This document shows, one piece after another, positions 1 through 7,756 of a DNA stretch of 64,000 bases; position 1 is the first letter of the stretch, and every line of letters starts with the position of its first letter. The notes beneath the pieces are model-generated. The model was not told where the DNA came from, searched no databases, and saw nothing but the letters and a program-made list of their open reading frames with translations. The DNA lies in the NCBI RefSeq assembly GCF_923081025.1, contig NZ_CAKLPZ010000002.1:682001-746000 (forward strand). Direction: 5' to 3'. Source of the DNA: Neolewinella maritima (GTDB lineage Bacteria; Bacteroidota; Bacteroidia; Chitinophagales; Saprospiraceae). A program made the translations under genes and the position numbers.

Positions 1-1542
1 GTTAAGTACGACATAGCCGCCCCGCCGCGCCTGTAGGCTGACGGTGCGATCCGCCCCCGCCCGGAAGTAGTCCCGCAGGTGCTCGCGCAGGTAGGTGGGC
101 CGCAGTTGTCCGAAGCGACGCAATTGCTCGAGGTGGTACTGCCACTGCTTCGGCGACTGCTCCCAGCGGGCGAGGTGACGGGGCATCTCGTCGGTCACGC
201 CGTCGATCATAATTTCGGTCAGCTCCGCAACGGCCTCGGGGCTGAAGTCGCTGTGGAGGTAGTCGAGCGTACGGTTGACGAAGGTGCGTCGGTAATCGGG
301 ATTGGTGAGTAACCGGCGCTGGAAGAGGGTAGACCAGGGCGGGTTGGGCCAGCTCGGTCCGGCGGGGTCGGTATTGAAGGCCAGGGTATTGATGGTCCAA
401 CCCTCCCGGCGGTGTAGACCGAAGCCCTGGTCTACGTCGTACAGCAACCAGCGGAAGCGCTGTCCGGGTCCGTCCGGTCGCCAGTAGCGAATATTGCCAC
501 CGGCATCCCGGTTGTCGAAGTAGGTCTGGGCGATCTGAAGCCGTTGGAAGTTATCAATGTCCATCAGCTCACCGAGGCGGGCGAAGGTAGCGGGATCGCG
601 CAGGTCCTGGGTAGTGATAAACACCTGCAGCTGCCGGTACGCCCGGATGGAGCCGTGCTTGAGGGTTTGCTGGTGCTCCAGTAGGCTGAGGGAGTCTTTC
701 TTGACCCCCTTGTGGTGGTCGGCCAGGTAGCGGGGGTTGATCTTTTCGCGCAGGTGGTACAGGCCCCAGTAGGTACCGTTGAGGTAAACGTGGACCGGGC
801 GGGCGGCCTGGAGGTCCATGTCCCAGCTGGGGTCGACGAGCAGGCTGGTGAGCAGGGCATCGCGAATAAAACTGCGGCCCCAGTCGCTGCCGCCGTTGCG
901 CACGACGAGGAAGCGGAAGTCGTCGGGTCCGTCGTCGCCGAAGAGGGGGTAGTCAATGCGCTTGTTGCCGTACGTCTTGCGGCCAGAGAGAGAAAAGGAC
1001 TTCTGGGGGTGCATGCGGCTTACGCCGCCGAACATGCGCAGGCCCAGGGTGCCATCGTGTACGACCGTGCCGTCGGCTTCGATGAGGTCTACGTGGGCGG
1101 GGTGTTCGGCGTGGGTCCACCAGTTGGCGCCCTGAGGGTCCCAGGCACCGAGGCCGTCGTCGGGGCCGGGCATGAACCAGCCGGAGGTGGTCGAGAAAAG
1201 TCGCCAGGGATCGATCCCTACCGATACGGTAAGCAACTCCGTAGCGGGCTCGCCGATCAGGTAACTGGCTCCCACCGTCCGGCCCTGCTGCACGAACCCG
1301 CTAAAGCGCGCAGCGCGGACGACCTGGGAGGTACTGACTGGAATGGGGGTGCCGTCGTACACGGAAGAGCGTGGGGTGGGGGTGCTGCCGTCCGTGGTAT
1401 AGAACACCGCACCCGCGGCCCCGCCCGCAATCCGTACCTGCTGCGTCCGCGCGTAGATACCCGGGGCGGGATGGAAGGACAGGGTATCCTGCGCGCCGGA
1501 CAGCAACGGAAGGAAGAGGACGAAGAGAAGGATACCACGCAA
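1..1542 (-). CDS. CotH kinase family protein, 3' end cut by window edge
   Basis: The reverse strand is open for 514 codons from 1542 to the left edge, so the C-terminus is missing. The N-terminus is a signal peptide (hydrophobic run RGILLFVLFLPLLLSGAQ). Residues about 22-75 resemble the chitobiase/hexosaminidase C-terminal fold (YTTDGSTPT at 49-57). The rest matches the CotH family: LNGTYWGLYHLREKIN near residue 260 and LLYDVDQGFG near 366, the acidic metal-binding motif of these atypical protein kinases. An in-frame TAA at 1555-1557 and no ATG before residue ~120 leave TTG at 1540-1542 as the only start that keeps the signal peptide. Bacteroidota homologues are usually secreted and many end in a T9SS domain; whether this one does cannot be seen. 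Confidence 0.85.
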   Translation of the reverse strand, partial: MRGILLFVLFLPLLSGAQDTLSFHPAPGIYARTQQVRIAGGAAGAVFYTTDGSTPTPRSSVYDGTPIPVSTSQVVRAARFSGFVQQGRTVGASYLIGEPATELLTVSVGIDPWRLFSTTSGWFMPGPDDGLGAWDPQGANWWTHAEHPAHVDLIEADGTVVHDGTLGLRMFGGVSRMHPQKSFSLSGRKTYGNKRIDYPLFGDDGPDDFRFLVVRNGGSDWGRSFIRDALLTSLLVDPSWDMDLQAARPVHVYLNGTYWGLYHLREKINPRYLADHHKGVKKDSLSLLEHQQTLKHGSIRAYRQLQVFITTQDLRDPATFARLGELMDIDNFQRLQIAQTYFDNRDAGGNIRYWRPDGPGQRFRWLLYDVDQGFGLHRREGWTINTLAFNTDPAGPSWPNPPWSTLFQRRLLTNPDYRRTFVNRTLDYLHSDFSPEAVAELTEIMIDGVTDEMPRHLARWEQSPKQWQYHLEQLRRFGQLRPTYLREHLRDYFRAGADRTVSLQARRGGYVVLN

Positions 1543-1596
1543 GCCGTAAACGCCTTAATTGAGTACTTTGGGGGCAACCAATTTACTACCTTCTTG

Positions 1597-2478
1597 ATGC
1601 ACAGCCTGGAAAACGACCTGCTCCGAATAACCGTGAACGCAACCGGTGCCGAACTGACCAGCCTGGTGAAGCGGGACACCGGACAGGAGTATATCTGGAG
1701 TGGCGACCCGGCCGTGTGGGGTAGTACCGCACCCGTCCTGTTTCCGATCATCGGCACCCTCAAGGATGGTAAAACGCAGATCGAGGGCAAGGAGTATGCC
1801 ATCCCGAAGCACGGCATCATCCGGCACAGCGACAAACTGGAGCTGTACTCCAAGCTGGAGGACCGGCTCGTGTTCCGGCTCTGCTCCGATGAGGAAACCT
1901 ACGCCCAGTACCCCTATCACTTCGACTTTCGCATCACCTTCCGGCTGCGCAACGAGCACCTGATCGTGTACCACGAGGTGATGAACCGCGACAACCGGCC
2001 GATGCTGTTTCACCTGGGGGGACACCCGGCCTTCCGGGTCCCCTTCTTCGACGGCGATAGTTACGAGGATTACGTCCTGCGCTTCGAGCATGCGGAAGAC
2101 AGCAAGAGCTACCGGGTCACCGATGCCGGTACGGTCAGCACCACCGATACCCGTCCCGTACCCTGGACGGAGGGCGGCAAGGTGCTGCCCCTCACCCATG
2201 AGCTATTCGCCGAAGATGCGCTGGTATTCAAGGATCTGGAGTCGCGCAGCGTGAACCTGGAGAGCCGTACCCACGGTCCTGTCCTCAAGGTGGACTATGC
2301 GGGCTGGACCCACCTGGGTATATGGGCAAAGACCAACGGAGACTTTGTCTGCATCGAGCCCTGGATCGGTCTGGCGGACGCCGCCGAGGGCGATGGCGTA
2401 TTCGCGCACAAGGAAGGCATCGTACAACTGGAGCCGAACGAAGCGTACGAGATGAGCTACGATATCAAGATTTTGTAG
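1597..2478 (+). CDS. aldose 1-epimerase family protein (LacX-like)
   Basis: A 293-residue cytoplasmic protein of the galactose-mutarotase fold, expected to interconvert alpha and beta anomers of a sugar or sugar phosphate. Family signs are the opening LENDLLRITVNATGAELTS, the APVLFPIIGTLKDG segment, the LGGHPAFRVP block with its histidine near residue 142, and CIEPWIG with the likely catalytic glutamate near residue 252. The ATG at 1597 starts exactly at the family N-terminus. The frame stays open upstream to 712, but that stretch is antisense to the CotH gene and is not family sequence. It is divergent from the CotH gene with only 54 bp between the starts. The substrate is not evident from the context. 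Confidence 0.88.
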   Translation: MHSLENDLLRITVNATGAELTSLVKRDTGQEYIWSGDPAVWGSTAPVLFPIIGTLKDGKTQIEGKEYAIPKHGIIRHSDKLELYSKLEDRLVFRLCSDEETYAQYPYHFDFRITFRLRNEHLIVYHEVMNRDNRPMLFHLGGHPAFRVPFFDGDSYEDYVLRFEHAEDSKSYRVTDAGTVSTTDTRPVPWTEGGKVLPLTHELFAEDALVFKDLESRSVNLESRTHGPVLKVDYAGWTHLGIWAKTNGDFVCIEPWIGLADAAEGDGVFAHKEGIVQLEPNEAYEMSYDIKIL

Positions 2479-2480
2479 GC

Positions 2481-3749
2481 TCACACCCCGTACAGCGGTT
2501 CGATAGCGCGGTAGAACCGCAGCAGATCACCGTCCTCCAGCTTCTTTCCGGCGCGCACTACGCGGATCTCGGTCAGCGCCCGTTCGACGACAGCCTCCGG
2601 GAGTCCGGTCCGTTCGGCCAGATCGGCGGGTGGGGGTTGGCCCTCGGTCCAGCGTACGCCCCGCCGGTGGTTGAGATGGAAGCGCAGACTGGCCAGTTCC
2701 CGCTGGGCCAGGGCGGCGTGGTTCCCCTTCTGGTAGACCAGCCGGCTAATGGTATCGATGAAGCGCTTGCTGCTGTTCTCACGCGGGGGAATGATGGGGA
2801 TGACCCGCTGCCGCCGCCTGCCGCGGAAAACGACGAATAGAAAGACCCCGGTCAGCAGGGTGTACCAGGCGAAGGCCAGTTCACGTCGCTCCTGAATGTA
2901 GCGGAGCGTAGGATTGCCCTCGAGCAGGTTGCGACCACCGGTGTAGTCACGCTGCACGGTCTGCGGGCCGCTGCTGGGGTCCTGCCGGTACCGCCGGTGA
3001 TATTCATCCCAGTATACGGGCCCCTCGCCGATCACGGAGAGCATCGTCTCGGGGTAGCGGTAGGCCTGGGAGTCGACCAGGAACCAGTTGGTGAAGTAGA
3101 TGGGGTTGGCGTGGAAGTAGAAGTTGCCCTCGCCCCAGCCCAGGCGCACGAAGTTTATGCCGTGGGTGTCGAGTACGCCGAGCACTTGGTTGTCGAGCGC
3201 CTCGTCGCAGAGTAAGCGGTCGCTCACCGTATGAAGACTGAATCTGGCCGGCTTCCGGTACCGCACGCAGACCAGGGAAAAGCTGTCACCCGCGGGGTAA
3301 CGATAGGCTACGGTCGAGTCGACCTGTACGGTCGGAAACCGCTCGTCGCTGTAGTAGCTATAGTCTTCGAAGGCTTCATAGTAGCAGTCGTCACCGAAGA
3401 GGTGGTATGCCAGATCTTCGGGTACCTCGTTGGCGGCCAGGAAGACCGTATTGCCGCGCTCTACGTAGTCGAGCAGACCCGTAACGGCCTGCTCCCGGTA
3501 CTGGGCGGAGTGACCGACGAAGAGGTAGTTGGTGCCGGTGACGGAGTCAAGCTGCGCTAGATCACTGCTGTCGGTCAGCAGGTGAATGCCCTCGGGGCGG
3601 GCGGCCAGTAGCTCGTACAGCCCGTACAAACCGTAGGGCTCCCTGCCTTCGTAGTCGTAGGTTTCGTACCAGGGGGTAGCGGGGCAGCCGCACAGACTGA
3701 GTACCGCCAGACCACCGATCAGGATGTGCCATGGGGATGCCTTAGTCAT
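2481..3749 (-). CDS. DUF4350 domain-containing membrane protein
   Basis: A 422-residue protein with an N-terminal hydrophobic segment ending in LSLCGC, which could be a lipoprotein signal or an uncleaved anchor. The extracytoplasmic part resembles DUF4350: YGLYGLYELLAARPEG, then NYLFVGHSAQYREQAVTGLL and a GNTVFLAANEVP strand. A second membrane segment (WYTLLTGVFLFVVF) is followed by a basic cytoplasmic tail. DUF4350 proteins often sit with DUF4129 and MoxR/DUF58 genes in Bacteroidota; here it overlaps the DUF4129 gene by 8 bp (3742-3749), so the two are surely co-transcribed. The biochemical function is unknown. It ends 2 bp from the convergent epimerase gene. Confidence 0.75.
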   Translation of the reverse strand: MTKASPWHILIGGLAVLSLCGCPATPWYETYDYEGREPYGLYGLYELLAARPEGIHLLTDSSDLAQLDSVTGTNYLFVGHSAQYREQAVTGLLDYVERGNTVFLAANEVPEDLAYHLFGDDCYYEAFEDYSYYSDERFPTVQVDSTVAYRYPAGDSFSLVCVRYRKPARFSLHTVSDRLLCDEALDNQVLGVLDTHGINFVRLGWGEGNFYFHANPIYFTNWFLVDSQAYRYPETMLSVIGEGPVYWDEYHRRYRQDPSSGPQTVQRDYTGGRNLLEGNPTLRYIQERRELAFAWYTLLTGVFLFVVFRGRRRQRVIPIIPPRENSSKRFIDTISRLVYQKGNHAALAQRELASLRFHLNHRRGVRWTEGQPPPADLAERTGLPEAVVERALTEIRVVRAGKKLEDGDLLRFYRAIEPLYGV

Positions 3750-4419
3750 GGCTGGCCGTTGTGGTGGGTACCGCGATCTGCTCGCTCAGGGTACGAAAGT
3801 CCCGCTCGACCAAGCGGTAGCTCAGTCGGTCGATGGCGTACCTACCGTACCAGTACCGCTCATACGCTTCCACGACGCGCACGAAATCGGTCCGTAGGGG
3901 GTGGTCCGCGAGTTGCTCTCGGTAGTCGCGGTTGCTGTAGTCGCGCCGGTAGCGGATCAGGCCGGCGTCCTGGAGGGATTTGAGCGCATCGATATAGCGT
4001 AAGCGTACCGCGATGTCGTACTGTCCGGCGGCCTCGGCCCGCTCCAGCATGCTCAGGGAGACCCCCTGCTGCATGAGTTCTTCTTCTACGATCTCCTGTA
4101 CGGTTACTCCCGTTGTGGGGGGCGTAGCCTGTTGCCGTCGTTTTACCGCCAGGTCACCCAGAATACGGTAGATCAGAAACCCCAAACCCAGCACTAAGGC
4201 CAGGGCGATGCCCACAACGAGCGGGGAGCGGAAGCTGCTCAGGTCAAAATCGAAGCGGACGGGCGCTGCGGGCTCCTCGACTACTTCCTCCTCGGGCTCA
4301 TAGGTGAGTTCTTCGCGGAGCTCCTGATGCCGGGTAGCTGGAAAGAGATCTGACCCGTCTCCTCCCTGCGCCCCCAGTGGAGCATAGAACAATAGCAGGA
4401 GTGGGAGTAGAAGTCTCAT
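3742..4419 (-). CDS. DUF4129 domain-containing membrane protein
   Basis: A 225-residue protein starting at the ATG of MRLLLPLLLLFYAPLGAQ, a clear signal peptide. The same frame is open upstream to 4641, but that extension is low-quality sequence and would overlap the divergent DUF2853 gene. A single membrane span lies near residues 70-90 (LVVGIALALVLGLGFLIYRIL). The C-terminal half has the DUF4129 pattern: helices with AEAAGQYDIAVRLRYIDALKSL, then LIRYRRDYSNRDY and a final AYERYWYGRYAID block. Homologues lie in clusters with transglutaminase-like, MoxR and DUF58 proteins; only the DUF4350 partner is present here. The exact role is unknown; an envelope function is inferred. Confidence 0.75.
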   Translation of the reverse strand: MRLLLPLLLLFYAPLGAQGGDGSDLFPATRHQELREELTYEPEEEVVEEPAAPVRFDFDLSSFRSPLVVGIALALVLGLGFLIYRILGDLAVKRRQQATPPTTGVTVQEIVEEELMQQGVSLSMLERAEAAGQYDIAVRLRYIDALKSLQDAGLIRYRRDYSNRDYREQLADHPLRTDFVRVVEAYERYWYGRYAIDRLSYRLVERDFRTLSEQIAVPTTTASHD

Positions 4420-4547
4420 CAGTACGGACGAAGATACGCAGGGGTGGAGGCAGGCAGCGGTAGGCGGGGTGGCTACAGCAGTTTTCTTTACATTAGAGTT
4501 TTTCTCACCTGTCTGGTTCTTCCGGACACCAAGCTCCCCCTGTACGT

Positions 4548-4880
4548 ATGAGTAAATTTGATGAACGCCTTGCCGTCTACGAGACCGCCCTGGATAAAAT
4601 GGACAAGAACGCCGATAAGGACCTGCTCCGTAAGGTCGCAAAGGGCCTGGGGCCCTCCATCTACAATAGCGATGCCAACAAGGTAGCCTGTAGCGACAAG
4701 GCCGAACTACAGCGCGTCGTAGATAACCTTTGCATCAAGAAGCTCGGTATGACCGACAAAGAAAAGGCCATGGATGCCGTGCAGACCGTCTGCAAGAAAT
4801 ACGTAGATCGCGCCAAGCACCGCACCGTATTCTACTACCTGGTGGTCAAGGAGCTGGGTATGGAGAGCCACTACGGCTGA
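4548..4880 (+). CDS. DUF2853 family protein
   Basis: A 110-residue soluble protein beginning MSKFDERLAVYETAL, typical of DUF2853, a small all-helical family found in many Proteobacteria and Bacteroidota. Conserved stretches include LLRKVAKGLGPSIYNSDANKVACS, KAELQRVVDNLCIKKLG and FYYLVVKELG near the end. Full family length. It is divergent from the DUF4129 gene (128 bp between starts) and its last 10 bp overlap the end of the convergent SDR gene. No function has been established for the family and none is suggested by the neighbours. Confidence 0.85.
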   Translation: MSKFDERLAVYETALDKMDKNADKDLLRKVAKGLGPSIYNSDANKVACSDKAELQRVVDNLCIKKLGMTDKEKAMDAVQTVCKKYVDRAKHRTVFYYLVVKELGMESHYG

Positions 4881-5527
4881 TCCGCCCGCAGCACGATCCG
4901 TCCGGTGAGCCCCTGCGTCACCGCCCGGTAAACTAGTGCCGCTACCTCCGCTGCTGCCAGCATACGGGGCGGGAGTTCCTGCCCGTCCCAGCTGCTCGTC
5001 AGGGTAGCCCCCGGGGCGATCAGGGTAGTGCGGACGCCACTACCGATCAGTTCCTGCTCCCAGCCTTCATACAGGGCGCGTAGCGCCTTCTTAGTGGCCG
5101 CATAGGCGGTCATGTGAGGGGAAGTATCGTCGGTTGACGTAGAGCCGATCACCAGCAGGTGGCCGGACTTCCGATCGCGCATGGCCGGCAGTAGCTGCCG
5201 GGCCAGGCGGTGATTGGCCAGTACATTCAGGGTGAAGGATTCGCCGAATACATCACGGGTATCCAGCAGACCCCCGGGCGCGAAATAGGCCGCGTTCAGT
5301 ACAACTACGTCGTAGGTACCCGTAAGCTGCAAGTCCTCGGTCAGGTCGGCCACCAGTACCTCGACGTGCTCGCCACACGCTGCCTTTAGACTAGCTAGTT
5401 GATCACCCGTACGCGCTACGGCCGTCACGGTATGCCCCGCCTGCGCGAACGCCTCCGCACACGCCCGGCCGATCCCCCGTGAGGCACCGGTGACGAGTAC
5501 CCGCAGGGGCTGAGGCATATACTCCAT
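4871..5527 (-). CDS. SDR family NAD(P)-dependent oxidoreductase
   Basis: A 218-residue classical short-chain dehydrogenase. The nucleotide-binding motif TGASRGIG lies at residues 13-20, the NAA motif appears as VVLNAAY, and the active site is the serine of VIGSTS followed by YAATK. The protein is short for the family (usually near 250) and ends soon after the substrate loop, so it may take a small substrate. Start could be Met1 or Met4. It follows the esterase gene by 9 bp on the same strand and is probably translated from the same mRNA; any functional link is only inferred. Substrate unknown. Confidence 0.85.
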   Translation of the reverse strand: MEYMPQPLRVLVTGASRGIGRACAEAFAQAGHTVTAVARTGDQLASLKAACGEHVEVLVADLTEDLQLTGTYDVVVLNAAYFAPGGLLDTRDVFGESFTLNVLANHRLARQLLPAMRDRKSGHLLVIGSTSTDDTSPHMTAYAATKKALRALYEGWEQELIGSGVRTTLIAPGATLTSSWDGQELPPRMLAAAEVAALVYRAVTQGLTGRIVLRADQP

Positions 5528-5536
5528 GGGGAGGAC

Positions 5537-6385
5537 TCAGTACTGGTGAAAGGCCTGGGATACGAAGCCGAGTACCTCCGGCAGGGATTCACGCCAGTAG
5601 GTCCAGCTGTGGGCCCCGTCGCGTACGCGGTATTCGTGGGGTACTTCCTTTTCGCGCAGGAGGATGTGTAAGCGGCTGTTGCCCTCGTAGAGAAAATCAT
5701 CGTCGCCGCAGTCGATGTACCAGCGCACGCTGCCAAGTTGCTCGGCATCTCCGTTCTCCACCTGAGCCAGCGCACTGTAGCGGTTGAAGTACGCCTTCAT
5801 AGTGGCCTCGTCGAAGGTGTCGCCGTTGCGTTGCAGCCGCTCGGCGTAGGCATCCTGCGTGAGCTCACCCACCCAGGCACTCAGGGGGGCGGCGCTGGAG
5901 AATAGCTCCGGGTGGTGCATGGCGTAGATGAGGGTACCGCCACCGCCCATCGACAGGCCGGCTACGGCGCGATAGCGTTTCTCGCCCCGAATGCGGTACT
6001 TCGACTCTACCTCCGGCATCAACTCTTCAAAGAAGAAGTCCTCGTAGCGAAAGTCTCCTCCGATGCTATTGTAGTAGCCCCGCTTTCCGGTGTTCGCATC
6101 CGGCATGATGATGATCATCGGCGTAGCCGTACCCTCCCGAATGGCCTTGTCGGCGATGTGACCAACCTCGCCGAACTGTACCCAGCCCGTCTGATCGTCG
6201 CCCGCCCCGTGCAGGAGGTACAGGACGGGATAGCTACGCGTATCGGTCGCGTAGCCGGGGGGGAGGTAAACGGCATAGGCGCGCTCCATACCCAGGATGT
6301 CCGATTGCATGGTGACCCGGTCGTTTACCTGGCCGGTCTGGGCAGCTAGCGGTAGGGCGAGGAGTAAGCAAAGGTATTTTAGCAT
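5537..6385 (-). CDS. secreted esterase family protein (alpha/beta hydrolase)
   Basis: A 282-residue enzyme of the esterase D / feruloyl-esterase-like group (PF00756). The start MLKYLCLLLALPLAAQTGQ gives a clean signal peptide; the frame extends to 6448 but adds only 21 non-conserved residues. Features are YPVLYLLHGAGDDQTGW forming the oxyanion region, the nucleophile elbow GLSMGGGG, an acidic residue in DCGDDDF and the histidine of RDGAHSWTYW, a complete Ser-Asp-His triad. Members hydrolyse acyl esters of sugars or plant and algal polymers; substrate here is unknown. A -7-like TAGCTTTT lies at 6421-6428 on this strand, 35 bp upstream of the start. Confidence 0.85.
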   Translation of the reverse strand: MLKYLCLLLALPLAAQTGQVNDRVTMQSDILGMERAYAVYLPPGYATDTRSYPVLYLLHGAGDDQTGWVQFGEVGHIADKAIREGTATPMIIIMPDANTGKRGYYNSIGGDFRYEDFFFEELMPEVESKYRIRGEKRYRAVAGLSMGGGGTLIYAMHHPELFSSAAPLSAWVGELTQDAYAERLQRNGDTFDEATMKAYFNRYSALAQVENGDAEQLGSVRWYIDCGDDDFLYEGNSRLHILLREKEVPHEYRVRDGAHSWTYWRESLPEVLGFVSQAFHQY

Positions 6386-6469
6386 GATCGGTGTGCTTGG
6401 TGCGTGGGGTAAAGTAAGCGAAAAGCTACTTAGGCCGGGGCATTGCACGCCGAGTGTACGCCTGCGCCG

Positions 6470-6477
6470 TATCTTTA
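6470..6477 (+). promoter_or_regulatory. probable -7 element of the acyl-CoA dehydrogenase gene
   Basis: TATCTTTA matches the Bacteroidota -7 consensus TAnnTTTG at seven of eight positions and lies 26 bp before the ATG at 6504. No clear TTTG is seen at the expected -33 spacing. Confidence 0.4.
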
Positions 6478-6503
6478 CCCAAGTGCCCTAAAGCCGATCT
6501 ATC

Positions 6504-7742
6504 ATGCCCGAAACCACCACCACTCACCATAACGTCACCAAGAAGGAGGACTTCCACCAGCAGGCCCGTGCCGACCGCTACCAGTTTCACGACTACTACC
6601 TGGTGGATGACCTGTTCGAGGATTACCACCGCATGGCCCGACAGTCCGTACGCGACTGGGTCAAGGCCGAAGTGAGCCCCATCATCGAGGATGCCGCCAT
6701 GCGCGGTAAGTGCCCTACCCACCTCTTCAAGGGGCTGGCCGAGGTCGGTGCCTTCGGACCAAGCCTGCCGGTAGAGTACGGCGGCGGCGGCATGGACGAG
6801 ATCGCCTACGGCGTGATCATGCAGGAGCTCGAGCGCTGCGACAGTGGCCTGCGCTCGATGGCTTCGGTGCAGGGCAGTCTGGTCATGTACCCCATTTACA
6901 AGTACGCCACCGAGGAGATCAAGCAGAAGTACCTGCCCAAACTCGGCAGCGGCGACTACATCGGCTGCTTCGGACTCACGGAGCCCAATGCCGGCTCCAA
7001 TCCCGGCGGCATGCTCACCAACATCGTAGACGATGGTGATGCCTACATCCTCAACGGAGCCAAAATGTGGATCACCAACAGCCCCATCGCCGACCTGGCC
7101 GTGGTCTGGGCCAAGGACGAGGAGGGCAAAGTGCGTGGCATGGTTGTAGACGCGGACAGCCCCGGCTTCAGCGCCCCAGAGATCCACGGCAAGTGGAGCC
7201 TGCGGGCTAGCATCACCGGTGAGCTGGTTTTCGATAACGTACGGGTACCGAAGGAGAACGTATTTCCCGATATCCGGGGACTACGCGGTCCGCTGAGCTG
7301 CCTCAGCAAGGCCCGCTACGGCATCGCCTGGGGTGCCATCGGTGCGGCCCTCGACTGCTACGACTCCGCGCTGCGGTACGGACTGGAGCGCGAGCAGTTC
7401 GGTAAGCCCATCGCCGGCTTCCAGCTCCAGCAGAAGAAGCTCGCCGAGATGATCACCGAGATCACCAAGGCCCAGCTCCTGGCCTGGCGCCTCGGCACCC
7501 TGGCCAACCGGGGAGAAGCAACCCCCGCCCAGATCAGCATGGCCAAGCGCAACAACGTACACATGGCCCTAGAGGTAGCCCGCGAAGCCCGTCAGATCCA
7601 CGGCGGCATGGGCATCACCCACGAGTACCCCATCATGCGCCACATGATGAACCTGGAGACCGTGCTGACCTACGAGGGTACCCACGACGTGCACCTGCTC
7701 ATCACCGGACACGACATCACGGGGATCAATGCATTTGGCTAG
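6504..7742 (+). CDS. gcdH: glutaryl-CoA dehydrogenase-type acyl-CoA dehydrogenase
   Basis: A 412-residue FAD enzyme, full length for the family. It is closest to glutaryl-CoA dehydrogenase, which oxidises and decarboxylates glutaryl-CoA to crotonyl-CoA in lysine and tryptophan breakdown. Supporting motifs: RSMASVQGSLVMYPIY, the FAD/substrate block GCFGLTEPNAGSNPGG, KMWITNSPIADLAVVWAK, RYGLEREQFGKPIAGFQL, and near the end TYEGTHDVHLLITGHDITG. Glu391 in TYEGTHD is the expected catalytic base. The arginine region that binds the distal carboxylate could not be tested in detail, so another short-chain acyl-CoA substrate remains possible. It stands alone; no other lysine-degradation gene is in the window. 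Confidence 0.85.
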   Translation: MPETTTTHHNVTKKEDFHQQARADRYQFHDYYLVDDLFEDYHRMARQSVRDWVKAEVSPIIEDAAMRGKCPTHLFKGLAEVGAFGPSLPVEYGGGGMDEIAYGVIMQELERCDSGLRSMASVQGSLVMYPIYKYATEEIKQKYLPKLGSGDYIGCFGLTEPNAGSNPGGMLTNIVDDGDAYILNGAKMWITNSPIADLAVVWAKDEEGKVRGMVVDADSPGFSAPEIHGKWSLRASITGELVFDNVRVPKENVFPDIRGLRGPLSCLSKARYGIAWGAIGAALDCYDSALRYGLEREQFGKPIAGFQLQQKKLAEMITEITKAQLLAWRLGTLANRGEATPAQISMAKRNNVHMALEVAREARQIHGGMGITHEYPIMRHMMNLETVLTYEGTHDVHLLITGHDITGINAFG

Positions 7743-7756
7743 GTAGCGACTTCCCG

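Noticed and set aside
712-1596. N-terminal half of a 588-residue forward frame ending in the epimerase
   Set aside because: It is antisense to the CotH gene, has no family match, and the epimerase starts naturally at ATG 1597.
6426-7187. 253-residue reverse frame opposite gcdH
   Set aside because: Shadow of gcdH; overlaps conserved FAD-binding sequence.
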